This document shows positions 48,987 to 57,623 of a stretch of DNA of 57,623 bases, one piece after another. How positions within the stretch are numbered: position 1 is the stretch's first letter; each line of letters opens with the position of its first letter. Made by a program: the position numbers and the translations under genes. The stretch is taken from assembly GCA_029564115.1 (NCBI GenBank), contig JAKQQP010000029.1, positions 1 through 57,623 of the forward strand, written 5' to 3'. The stretch comes from Candidatus Rifleibacteriota bacterium. Its GTDB lineage: Bacteria > Riflebacteria > Ozemobacteria > Ozemobacterales > Ozemobacteraceae. The notes under the pieces were generated by a model. That model searched no databases. It was not told where the DNA came from and worked only from the letters and a program-made list of their open reading frames with translations.

Positions 48987-49376
48987 ATGCTCGCTGGCTT
49001 TATTCAGTTGATCCATATTCTCGTATGTGTAGGTCTGATCGTAATCGTTCTTCTTCAAGCTGATAAAGGCGAAGGCCTGGCCGGCGCATTTGGTGGCGGC
49101 GCTTCTACTACCGTTTTTGGCGAACGCGGCAGCGGCGGCTTCATGTCGAAGCTTACCACTACCATGGCGATTGTTTTTATGATCACCTCTCTGATTATCG
49201 CTGTTTACATCCCCAGATGGGGTGAAGCCACTCCTTCAGTTCAGTATTCGGCACCCATGAGTGCTCCGATGCCCGGTATGACAGTTCCGGCTCCTGATGC
49301 AGGCGCAGCAGCCCCTGTAGCTCCCGTGGCACCGATTGCCCCGGCTGGCGAAACTGTTCCCGACGCCAACAACTGA
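48987..49376 (+). CDS. secG: Protein translocase subunit SecG
   Basis: A 129-residue protein with two membrane segments (about 4-22 and 54-74) that flank GEGLAGAFGGGASTTVFGER, the conserved SecG loop. It joins SecYEG and aids SecA-driven export. The C-terminal 45 residues (Ala/Pro/Met-rich, SAPMSAPMPGMTVPAPDAGA) are a longer tail than in typical SecG. The gene has its own promoter (48913) and a strong terminator (49398), so it is probably monocistronic. Confidence 0.93.
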   Translation: MLAGFIQLIHILVCVGLIVIVLLQADKGEGLAGAFGGGASTTVFGERGSGGFMSKLTTTMAIVFMITSLIIAVYIPRWGEATPSVQYSAPMSAPMPGMTVPAPDAGAAAPVAPVAPIAPAGETVPDANN

Positions 49377-49397
49377 ACAGTTTTTAATTAAAAAATC

Positions 49398-49434
49398 ATC
49401 AGGCCAACCTTACAGGGTGGCCTGATTTTTTTTT
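49398..49434 (+). terminator. Strong intrinsic terminator of secG
   Basis: ATCAGGCCAACC (49398-49409) and GGTGGCCTGAT (49416-49426) pair with one bulge and a run of T follows (to 49434). Confidence 0.9.
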
Positions 49435-49693
49435 GTGAGATTTATTGCCTTTTAGGTGCCTGACGATGATGAATCGCGCGCTTTTCTTTCTGGCGCGATC
49501 AAGTGTCATATAAAAATATCATTGATAATAGACGCAATAATTCTGGTTGGGTAGAACTGTTGTTCCTGGCCAGTCAGGAATAGTCGTTATAATTTTATAT
49601 AAATAACAAGCTCAGCATGAATTAACTTTGCGATGTTTCGAGTGGCAGCGGGGGGCTGCCACGACGCTCAGGAAGCTGCTGTGCGCTTTGTTT
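49435..49693. other. Intergenic region with weak hairpins
   Basis: No gene is seen. Two inverted repeats are present: ATCGCGC (49473-49479) with GCGCGAT (49493-49499), and a perfect GTGGCAGC (49642-49649) with GCTGCCAC (49655-49662). The latter lies about 30 bases past the stop of the minus-strand gene and may end it without a T-run. Confidence 0.4.
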
Positions 49694-52135
49694 TTATTTA
49701 TTCAGGGCTTTTTTGGCTCTGTGGTTGTCGGGATAGATGTTGAGAGCTCTTTCATAGGCGGCCTGCTCAAGCTGATAGCATTCATTTTTGTTGTAGGCGT
49801 GCTTGCCCACCAGTGAGATTTTGCCAAGAGAGCGCCATTTGTCGCCCAGGTCACTAAACAAAAATGATCTGGTTACTTTGTCGTTATTGGTTTTTTCGAT
49901 CAGCAGACCTGTTTTTCTGATTAATTCAGCGGCTTCGGCGTGAAACTCAGCCTTGCCGACATAATCAAAAACGCGCCCTGAATACCCGATAAGCTTGTCG
50001 GCAATCAGACTGTTCAGAAAAATCTTGTTTTCAGGCAGACTGGCTTTATCAGAGACAGCAATAGCCTCTTTCATTATTTTGAGAGTCGCAGCCTTTGAGT
50101 TTGAAGCTTTCTGCGAGGTCGGCGCGGGTGTTTTTTCGTTCCAGTATTTTTTGTTGAAATCTTCATCTGCCCGGCGAATTATTGCGTTAACCCTGTTGGC
50201 CAGGTCGAGTCTGCTCTCTTGAGGTGTGGCAGTCGCATTTTTCTGTTCTGGTTTTATGGGAATAGTTGAACTGCTTTTTGTGGTTGTGGCAGATTTTTGC
50301 GATGTGTCCTGAGATCTGCCAGGCTTGTATGCAAGCTCGGGTCTTTTCTGTAAATAATCGTTCGGAATCTCTCCGCTGCCGGCGCGCCATTGAGAAAGCA
50401 GTTTTTTTTCTACTGATTCTGCGAGATTATCGCCTTTATGGCGAAGCAGATTTGCCCGACAGGCGATCGGCAGATTTTTCATGTGCTGACTGTTTATGCT
50501 GAAATTAAAATGAGTGAAGGCGTTGCGGTCAATATTCTGCAACAGATCACCCACGCGAAAAAGGGTGTTTGTACCGTTATAAACAGAAAACCAGATACCC
50601 CGCGAGTTTCTGAGGTGAATATGTATGAATTTAACAGTTCCTGATTTAACTTCGACCTCGAGAACATCTTTGTCGGATAATTCACTGATTAAAACAGAGA
50701 TATAATTGCCGCCTACGTGGGTGCTGGTGTCGCCAGTGCCGGTGTTATAAATCTCACCCAGTTTAATTGGCGCCGGGGCTTTTTCTTTTGCTTTGCCTGT
50801 TTTAGCACCGGTTGTAGTTTTAATAATTGTGTTTTCGGTCTGTTCAGGCTGATCTTTTGGGGTGTCGTCTGCGGATGTATCAGAGATTCCGGCGAATAAT
50901 GCGGCTTTGCTTTGGCTTTTCGCGTTATCTGTTTCTGAATCTGTGTTTTCAGTCTTTTCGAGACCGGCAAAAGGATTGGTTTTTTGTGGCTGCTTTTTTA
51001 TTTTCGAGCTGTCGGCAGCACTTGTGGCACCGGCAAAAAGGTTTACGCCCGGGCTTTTGCTTTTGTCATTCTGAGCCGTTTCAGATGTTTTTATGCTGTC
51101 GATGGCTTTGCCAAAACAGTTTGTTTCAAAATCTTCCCATTTTTCATTTGCCCACTTGAGCATGTTGGCTTTCTGCTCTTCGTCGTCAGATGCGGTTACG
51201 TTGTCATAGACTTTCTGCCATGAAGCCCTGGCTTCTGTTGATATTTTGTCGAACTCTTTTTTGACGGAAGCCAGAGTCAGATTCTCGGCCTTGATTTTGT
51301 CACAGAGTGTATTCAATTCTTTTTTGAAAGGCTCGTAATTCCATGTATATCTTGCGTCTCCGTGTACCATTTTTTGTGCTGCACCTGAATACACCTTGTC
51401 TTTGATCGACCTGGCTTTCGCAAGCAGCTGCTCAAAACGCTCGGCTTCTTCGGCATTGACTTTCATGAAGCTCAGAATTGGTTCGACAGTATTGATAACT
51501 CTGTTTGCGCGGCGAACAAGACCATTGATGTGTATTTCAAGAGATTCTGTCTGCTGTTTTTTGAATTTCGCTTCTTCGATTGCCTTGTAATTTTCTATAA
51601 AGCCGTCAACGCCTTCTTTGGCTGATTTAACCGCCTCAAGATAGGATTGTGTTTTGACGCTGCTGACGACGTCTTTTATTGCTACAACTGAATCATACAC
51701 GGTTTTGATATAGGTAATGGCTTCATCCTGGCGGTCGAGTATTCTGATACTGCCAAGGCCAGCGATGGCTTCCTGACTGATTCTCAGGGCATTATTGGCC
51801 TTATTCAATTTGTTTTTCCAGAGATCTGCAGAAAAACCGCTGTTTAAAGAAATTTGAAGATTGAAATTGAAATTACGGTTTTCGCGCCTGGCATTGAACA
51901 ATAGTTCTTCAAGATCGTGATTGATAACGCTCTCGATATAGCGATTGGCGTCAGTTAGTGCTGCAACGGCATCTTCGACCTGGTTCTCCTGCATCAGTCT
52001 GTTTGCCTGCTCTATCTGCTTGTGTGCGTGGCCGACAAAAGTGTCTATGGCAGCTTGTTGGGCTGATACAGGGTTTGTTGCGAACAGCGTGGCCAAGAAG
52101 ATCAGAATAAACCCCGGGCGTAAAATAAAATGCAT
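49694..52135 (-). CDS. Large exported helical protein
   Basis: An 813-residue protein with a signal peptide (MHFILRPGFILIFLATLFAT, cut after VSA). The N-terminal half (to about 360) is strongly helical and charged (IDTFVGHAHKQIEQANRLMQ, KEGVDGFIENYKAIEEAKFK), probably a long coiled coil. A Lys/Thr/Ser-rich disordered region (about 360-470) holds repeated short units such as LFAGISDTS and NPFAGLEKTE. A beta-rich domain follows (about 475-590), then helical pairs at the C-terminus (YERALNIYPDNHRAKKALNK). No known family. AGGAGG precedes the ATG, and an exported lipoprotein gene lies 18 bases upstream. Confidence 0.6.
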   Translation of the reverse strand: MHFILRPGFILIFLATLFATNPVSAQQAAIDTFVGHAHKQIEQANRLMQENQVEDAVAALTDANRYIESVINHDLEELLFNARRENRNFNFNLQISLNSGFSADLWKNKLNKANNALRISQEAIAGLGSIRILDRQDEAITYIKTVYDSVVAIKDVVSSVKTQSYLEAVKSAKEGVDGFIENYKAIEEAKFKKQQTESLEIHINGLVRRANRVINTVEPILSFMKVNAEEAERFEQLLAKARSIKDKVYSGAAQKMVHGDARYTWNYEPFKKELNTLCDKIKAENLTLASVKKEFDKISTEARASWQKVYDNVTASDDEEQKANMLKWANEKWEDFETNCFGKAIDSIKTSETAQNDKSKSPGVNLFAGATSAADSSKIKKQPQKTNPFAGLEKTENTDSETDNAKSQSKAALFAGISDTSADDTPKDQPEQTENTIIKTTTGAKTGKAKEKAPAPIKLGEIYNTGTGDTSTHVGGNYISVLISELSDKDVLEVEVKSGTVKFIHIHLRNSRGIWFSVYNGTNTLFRVGDLLQNIDRNAFTHFNFSINSQHMKNLPIACRANLLRHKGDNLAESVEKKLLSQWRAGSGEIPNDYLQKRPELAYKPGRSQDTSQKSATTTKSSSTIPIKPEQKNATATPQESRLDLANRVNAIIRRADEDFNKKYWNEKTPAPTSQKASNSKAATLKIMKEAIAVSDKASLPENKIFLNSLIADKLIGYSGRVFDYVGKAEFHAEAAELIRKTGLLIEKTNNDKVTRSFLFSDLGDKWRSLGKISLVGKHAYNKNECYQLEQAAYERALNIYPDNHRAKKALNK

Positions 52136-52153
52136 TTCAGCCTCCTGAAAGTG

Positions 52154-53182
52154 TCAGTTTGCCTTTTTGAGGCTTATATTAACTTCTTCTGAGAATGAAT
52201 TGAGCAATTTTTTGTCTTTGGTTTTGCCGACAAAGCCAACCAGGTAATAGACGTTTTCGCCGGTGGTGGCGCCGTATGCAAAATGCGAGTCTCCATACTG
52301 GTATGAATAGTTGGCAACTGTCAGCCCGTTTTCTACAGTAAATTCATTGCCGAGAACCGAGGCGCCATTGCCTTTTATTTCGGAAATAAGGTCGTTTATG
52401 TAACTTTTGAATTCACCTTGTTTGACTATAGTCTGCACAACCATTTTGACACCTGACTCATTCTGCCATATCGCTTGCCCGTCAGTCTTTTCAGCTAATT
52501 TGAACCCGGCCGGAACTTTATGAGTAATTTTGGCATCATCGGAAACCAGATCGAAAAACCTGGTATCAGTTTGCTCTGTATTTGTCTTTTTGAGAGGCTT
52601 TTTGTCTTCTGGTTTTTGTTTTTTGCCAGAGTGAACGATAGTGCCCGGTTTTTTTGGGGTCAGAATTGTAAAAGTGTTTATTATCGCGTCAGTTTCGGGA
52701 GTTCGCTGCTTGAACATCTGCTCTGGCACAATCGACCAGACGATATAGGCAATTTTGTTCTCAATTGCAAAAAAGCAGGCCAGCCCGACCGGAATATTAT
52801 TGAATCTCCATTTGTAACCGCAGATTTTGCCATGTACTGAGTTAAGAACATATTTATCGTCGAGCAGCTTCTGGGACCCGACTATAACGTTTTGCTCGAA
52901 GGCTTTGATGATCGTTTGCAGATCTGCTTTGCTGTCGACATTGAATGAGCGGATTCTGATAGCGACGTTCTGGTCAGGGCTGAGAAAAGCGTGTACTACG
53001 TCTGTCCCCTCAATCAGGCGGTTTTTTTGATAGTTTGAAGGAACCTGTATTTTGAAGTTCATCTGGTTGTCTTGCACCCAGGAGGTATTGGCGTTGACCT
53101 GACAACCTGAAAAAATAATCAAGGCGACAATCAAGAACCTGGAAAACGGTGTGGCGAAATTAATTATTGCATGTTTGAGCAC
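52154..53182 (-). CDS. Lipoprotein with two DcrB/PsbP-like domains
   Basis: GTG 53182 has AGGAGA six bases upstream, giving 342 residues. A hydrophobic segment ends in FSGC (C27), so it is a probable lipoprotein. Two similar domains follow (about 35-165 and 200-340), each with a V-P-x-x-(F/Y) beta-strand motif: KIQVPSNYQKNRLIEGTD and THKVPAGFKLAEKTDGQAIW. The pattern resembles PsbP/DcrB-like domains, which often occur on lipoproteins of unknown role. A Lys-rich linker joins them. It is transcribed with the 813-residue protein that follows. Confidence 0.6.
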   Translation of the reverse strand: MLKHAIINFATPFSRFLIVALIIFSGCQVNANTSWVQDNQMNFKIQVPSNYQKNRLIEGTDVVHAFLSPDQNVAIRIRSFNVDSKADLQTIIKAFEQNVIVGSQKLLDDKYVLNSVHGKICGYKWRFNNIPVGLACFFAIENKIAYIVWSIVPEQMFKQRTPETDAIINTFTILTPKKPGTIVHSGKKQKPEDKKPLKKTNTEQTDTRFFDLVSDDAKITHKVPAGFKLAEKTDGQAIWQNESGVKMVVQTIVKQGEFKSYINDLISEIKGNGASVLGNEFTVENGLTVANYSYQYGDSHFAYGATTGENVYYLVGFVGKTKDKKLLNSFSEEVNISLKKAN

Positions 53183-53404
53183 TTGTACTCTCCTTTTGCT
53201 GGCAACACATTCTGTGGTGAGCCAGGACAGAGACCATGTGGATGCCTTGCATGAGCGGCTTTCTCTCTCGTTCCTCTCACATCGTCTCGTTAATCAAATA
53301 ATGGCAAAACAATCGAAGCTTCTTTAAGGCTATCACGGCAAAACTGCACAGTCAAAAATGAATTTTTCAAGATGACGAGTGCTTACAAATTTTTCTTGTT
53401 CAGA

Positions 53405-53797
53405 TTATTGCGCTGGTTTTTTGCTGACTGATTCGAGGTCGATGGCGAGGGCCTGTTTGAGAGTCAGTGTTTCGCTGCGTTTTTGTGCCTCCAGGAGAGC
53501 GGCTGTAACTCTGACAACGTTGCCGCCGCAAAGATGATGAGCTTCGAATATTGCCACCAGATCTTCGGGTTGGTTGAGCTGCAGGTCGATGTTGGCTTTA
53601 ACAAGCCGAATTGCGTTGAGAATTATGAGCTCTGGGTCGATTTTGCTCATTCGTAGCTTTATCAGCATGATGGGAGTAACGGCAAACTTGGCTTCGATGC
53701 CTTTTTTTATGAGGCCGAGTCTCAGATACCAGACGAGAAACAGTAAAAATAAGATTTCGGGAACCAGCGCGATAAAAAATATTGTCGATACTTCCAT
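53405..53797 (-). CDS. Stand-alone FloA (YqfA) N-terminal domain
   Basis: A 130-residue protein. After one membrane segment (about 6-30) the sequence MLIKLRMSKIDPELIILNAI, then VAIFEAHHLCGGNVVRVTAA and LTLKQALAIDL, matches the region just after the membrane anchor of FloA flotillin-like proteins (the L-x-G-M-R-L-R-x-V, E-A-H-Y-L-A-G-G-N-V, and A-A-I-D-L segments). The large SPFH domain and C-terminal coiled coil of FloA are missing, so the protein has about 40 % of normal FloA length. It might be a regulatory fragment or a domain used alone. Enolase follows upstream on the same strand. Confidence 0.65.
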   Translation of the reverse strand: MEVSTIFFIALVPEILFLLFLVWYLRLGLIKKGIEAKFAVTPIMLIKLRMSKIDPELIILNAIRLVKANIDLQLNQPEDLVAIFEAHHLCGGNVVRVTAALLEAQKRSETLTLKQALAIDLESVSKKPAQ

Positions 53798-53837
53798 AAG
53801 TTATTCCTTTTCTGGAGCTTGCGACAGCTATAAAAAA

Positions 53838-53864
53838 GGCCTGTCGAATTTTTTTCGACAGGCC
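53838..53864 (-). terminator. Intrinsic terminator of enolase
   Basis: GGCCTGTCGAA (53838-53848) and TTCGACAGGCC (53854-53864) are perfect arms with a five-base loop. On the minus strand TTTTTTATAG follows. It separates eno from the FloA-domain gene. Confidence 0.9.
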
Positions 53865-53878
53865 CTTGAAACAATCGC

Positions 53879-55225
<1,347 letters not shown>

Positions 55226-55265
55226 CTACCACAATCGATGTCTCATTTAAAGCCGGAGAAAATAA

Positions 55266-55322
55266 ACACGGATAGAGACAGATAGCCACGGATGAACACG
55301 GATAGACGCAGATAGACGCGGA
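55266..55322. repeat. CACGGAT-type repeat (left copy)
   Basis: Tandem units CACGGATAGAGACAGATAGC, CACGGATGAACACGGATAGA and CGCAGATAGACGCGG make a degenerate array of the motif (C/G)ACGGATxGAC. The stretch 55285-55307 matches the inverted copy at 56436-56460 with few differences. The family is common between genes in many bacterial genomes. Confidence 0.6.
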
Positions 55323-55346
55323 GATCGGGTCGGCGGGATAAAATAC

Positions 55347-55375
55347 TTGACAAATTGCTGCGACGCTGCTAAAAA
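55347..55375 (+). promoter_or_regulatory. Sigma-70 promoter of the FabH-like gene
   Basis: TTGACA (55347-55352), a 17-base spacer and TAAAAA (55370-55375), with TGC just before it as in the secG promoter. The start would be near 55382, about 26 bases before the ATG. Confidence 0.65.
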
Positions 55376-55407
55376 TTGCTGCAAAGCAACAAAAAAGGAG
55401 AGATGTT

Positions 55408-56394
55408 ATGACAAAGTTTGCAAAAATAATTGGAAGTGGCGCTTATGTGCCCTCAGAAGAGCACAATAACGATGAATTTCGTAAAAAGTTTGGTGATGAA
55501 ATAATTACGAAAAATGAGCAGGCTACCGGTATTATGACGAGATTTCGTGCTCCTGCTGACTGGGCGGCTTCTGACTTGGCAGTTGCAGCATGTAAAACTG
55601 CTCTTGCCGATGCCAGACTTCAGCCTGAAGATATAGATCTTATTATTCTTGGCACTGATACTCCTGATTATATTACGCCCGCCACTTCTGTTGTTGTGCA
55701 GCATAAATTGGGTGCAAAGAATGCCGGCACATTTGATGTTGGCTGTGCCTGCGCTTCTTTTCCGACCGGTCTGGCAATTGCTTCGGGGATGATGTCGAAT
55801 CAGCCGAACATTCGTCGGGCACTGGTAATCGGCGTTTATATGATGCAGCGTCTGGCGGATCTCGAAAATGATCCGATGAGTTTTTATTACGGTGACGGTG
55901 CTGGCGCTGTGGTTCTTGAAGCTTCTGATGAGCCGGGTTTTGTTTCTTCAGCGATTTTTGCCGATGGTTCATACTACGAATGCTGGGGCATCTATTCAAG
56001 CGGCACAAAAGAACCTGTCAGCGAGGAATCGCTGCGGGCCGGTCGCACCAAAGTCAAATTCGTTACACCGTTTCCTTCGTCGGTCAACCGCGAAGGCTGG
56101 CCAAAACGTGTCAGAGAGGCAGCAAAGAACGGTAACTTCGAGGTTTCTGATATAGACCACATCGTTTTTACGCAGGTGCGCAGCAAAACAATTACGCAGG
56201 TCATGGAGGATCTCGGTTTGCCAGAAGATAAAGCTATCAAGATCATGCATGAATACGGCTATATGGGGTCGGCATGTATTCCGGTCGCTTATGATGTCGC
56301 CCGGCGCCGTGGCCTGATCAAGGAAGGAAACCTTGTCGTATTCATGGGCTCTGGTGTTGGCTATAACCAGTGCGCCGTTGCCATGCGTGTGTGA
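55408..56394 (+). CDS. FabH-like ketoacyl-ACP synthase III with altered active site
   Basis: A 328-residue thiolase-fold protein similar to FabH. The nucleophile Cys is C115 in DVGCACASF. The His of the usual HQAN motif is replaced by Gln (Q256 in IVFTQVRSK), and the Asn of YGNTSAAS is replaced by Tyr (Y285 in YGYMGSA); H281 lies four residues before. Such changes occur in relatives that make esters, thioesters or other non-decarboxylating acyl transfers. Real FabH activity is therefore doubtful. AGGAGAG precedes ATG 55408. Inverted repeats flank the gene (55266-55322 and 56436-56460). Confidence 0.82.
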   Translation: MTKFAKIIGSGAYVPSEEHNNDEFRKKFGDEIITKNEQATGIMTRFRAPADWAASDLAVAACKTALADARLQPEDIDLIILGTDTPDYITPATSVVVQHKLGAKNAGTFDVGCACASFPTGLAIASGMMSNQPNIRRALVIGVYMMQRLADLENDPMSFYYGDGAGAVVLEASDEPGFVSSAIFADGSYYECWGIYSSGTKEPVSEESLRAGRTKVKFVTPFPSSVNREGWPKRVREAAKNGNFEVSDIDHIVFTQVRSKTITQVMEDLGLPEDKAIKIMHEYGYMGSACIPVAYDVARRRGLIKEGNLVVFMGSGVGYNQCAVAMRV

Positions 56395-56435
56395 GCTATG
56401 AACTGCAAAGTTAAGCGGATTTAAAGACCATACCA

Positions 56436-56460
56436 GTGTTAATCCGTGTTAATCCGTGGC
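56436..56460. repeat. Inverted copy of the CACGGAT repeat
   Basis: GTGTTAATCCGTGTTAATCCGTGGC is the reverse complement of a CACGGATTAACACGGATTAACAC-type unit and pairs with 55285-55307. A third weak copy is at 57434-57450, and a fragment (CACGGATAGACG) is at 11519-11530. Confidence 0.6.
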
Positions 56461-56523
56461 CAAAAAACAGTGCCGACGGACCAGTTCAAGTTTGTTAACC
56501 ACTGTTAAATAACCCGAAAAAGC

Positions 56524-56568
56524 CAGATCCGCCCGAGCAGAGCGTAAAGCCCTGAACAGGCGGATCTG
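56524..56568. terminator. Bidirectional terminator between the FabH-like gene and a minus-strand gene
   Basis: CAGATCCGCC (56524-56533) and GGCGGATCTG (56559-56568) are perfect ten-base arms around a 25-base loop. TTTTAT follows on the plus strand and GCTTTTTC on the minus strand. Confidence 0.75.
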
Positions 56569-56580
56569 TTTTATAACGGT

Positions 56581-57267
56581 TTAAAACTCAGTGTCGCATG
56601 AATCGCCGCGCGTGCCCCTTGGCAGGTCAGGCATGGCCGGCATCAGTGCCGGTATCGACGGAACACCGGGCTGGCCGCTTTCGGGGCTGCCAAGTGAATT
56701 CATGTGATTGAGCAGGCGCTGCTTGATTTCTTCGGCGCGCAGGTCGCTGCCGGGGTGCAGACCTCTGGCTCTGGCGCGGTAAACCATATTGTTCATTCTT
56801 GCCTGAGCGTCGGCAGGCAGCGGCATGGTGCCTTCAATTACCGCTTGCGGGCCGACCGGGGTCAGCGTCAACGGCATCGGGTCAGAGGGCAGAACTCCGC
56901 CCGGCGTCATCGGCGTCGGAGTGACCAGCCCAACCGGCGGCTGCTCGGGTGGAGCCAGTGCCGCGAGTTTTTTGCGGTGCTCGGCCATCGCCAGTTCCCA
57001 GGTGTAGACGTCGGGTTGGTAGATATGCGGAGCATTGTGCTGCTTGATGCCGCGCACGTAGCCTTTTTTATCGCGGTTGAACACGGCCCGGCCAGTTTTT
57101 GCATACAGCCCGTTGCGAATCATGTGTTCAGAAAAGTCGAGAAATTCCATCTGCTCGCGATTCGAGCCCTCGAGAATGGCGAATGCCGGTTCCGGCATGC
57201 CGGCCATCAGAGTGCAGAAGGCTGCTGCAGCCAGTCCTTTGGCGAGATTCTTCATCGTTAAGCGCAT
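56581..57267 (-). CDS. Exported Pro-rich protein of unknown function
   Basis: A 228-residue protein with a signal peptide (MRLTMKNLAKGLAAAAFCTL, cut after AFA near residue 30). Residues 30-100 have an N-terminal domain with REQMEFLDFSEHMIRNGLYA and RDKKGYVRGIKQ. The rest is Pro/Gln/Thr/Met-rich and disordered (VTPTPMTPGGVLPSDPMPLT). GGAGGG precedes ATG 57267. It ends at the shared terminator with the FabH-like gene. No family is recognised. Confidence 0.65.
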   Translation of the reverse strand: MRLTMKNLAKGLAAAAFCTLMAGMPEPAFAILEGSNREQMEFLDFSEHMIRNGLYAKTGRAVFNRDKKGYVRGIKQHNAPHIYQPDVYTWELAMAEHRKKLAALAPPEQPPVGLVTPTPMTPGGVLPSDPMPLTLTPVGPQAVIEGTMPLPADAQARMNNMVYRARARGLHPGSDLRAEEIKQRLLNHMNSLGSPESGQPGVPSIPALMPAMPDLPRGTRGDSCDTEF

Positions 57268-57623
57268 AATGCCCTCCGTAACACGCAGGTAGATTTAACA
57301 GCCCGAGAATGTGTTCAAAGCGATATTCTTTGTCAAGGACATTTTGTTTCACAGAAAATGAATAACCCCACGGGTAAAAAACAACTCCCGGCAGAAAAGC
57401 AGCAGGGGGCTTATGCGTGGCGCGTATGGTTCGGCCACAGACGGCACCGATAAACGCGGAAAGTTTTATACATTAAATCTATATGCAATATTTGCTTATT
57501 TTTTGCGGGTTTCAACAAACGCCTGCCGGAATCATGTCTGAAATTTTTTCTGCAGGTCGCCTGAAATGAGCCGCCCCCGCAGTTATTTCTGCAGGGGGCG
57601 GCCTTAGAGTCTCTATCTGGGAT
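57268..57623. other. Intergenic region with a GC-rich palindrome
   Basis: No gene is seen in the last 356 bases. They hold a weak third copy of the CACGGAT-type repeat (57434-57450) and a strong hairpin: GCCGCCCCCGCAG (57570-57582) with CTGCAGGGGGCGGC (57589-57602), with one bulge. The latter may be the terminator of a gene beyond the window or a dispersed element. Confidence 0.5.

Overview
The window is a stretch of about 52 % GC chromosome from a diderm, pilin-rich bacterium. It carries housekeeping genes (fusA, gnd, lgt, hprK, yvcK, whiA, hpf, a PTS EIIA gene, secA, prfB, secG, eno) interleaved with operons for exported proteins and pseudopilins. HprK, WhiA and a YvcK-type protein occur beside many lipoproteins, signal-peptide proteins and an NtrB/NtrC-type sigma-54 switch. 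That mix, with the several pseudopilin cassettes, suggests a deep-branching diderm lineage of the Candidatus Riflebacteria/Ozemobacter kind. This taxonomic guess is inference only. No rRNA, tRNA, CRISPR array, phage or intact insertion sequence was seen.

Layout. 1-1427: tail of an unknown gene, an Mrp-type Fe-S carrier ATPase and a hotdog thioesterase. 1711-6109: a two-component system (NtrC-like regulator and histidine kinase) divergent from a lipoprotein gene and a Gly-rich secreted-protein gene; these have a consensus sigma-54 promoter and two upstream inverted repeats. 6120-12508: fusA, gnd, diaminopropionate ammonia-lyase, gene relics and a DUF985 cupin. 12574-17636: a minus-strand operon of an exported Ala-rich protein, a large PilX/GspK-like protein, a small anchored protein and two prepilins. 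17871-21948: lgt, then hprK-yvcK-whiA. 21936-25939: prepilin, PilX-like protein and a fused MFS/spermidine-synthase-like membrane protein. 26064-28442: a Tat-signal radical SAM enzyme and an exported helical protein. 28459-34755: an operon of exported beta-propeller, TPR and giant secreted proteins. 34982-42848: hpf, ptsN-like gene, secA, prepilin, PilX-like gene, prfB with its programmed +1 frameshift, and a second, larger PilX-like gene. 42868-49434: TPR protein, a 28-residue membrane peptide, a DUF433-like protein, larE, a minimal MotA-like protein, agmatinase, prepilin peptidase and secG. 49694-57267: two exported proteins, a stand-alone FloA N-terminal domain, enolase, an atypical FabH-like enzyme flanked by repeats, and a Pro-rich exported protein.

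How the parts fit. Four prepilins, four PilX/GspK-like membrane proteins and the prepilin peptidase point to several alternative minor-pilin sets feeding one pilus or type II-like machine. Its ATPase, platform protein and secretin are not in this window. SecA, SecG and Lgt serve the large exported proteome. HprK, EIIA and YvcK suggest PTS-type carbon regulation. The best self-contained circuit is the sigma-54 module at 1711-6053: kinase, regulator, probable enhancer sites, promoter and secreted output genes all lie together. Functions are assigned from motifs read by eye; no database search was possible.
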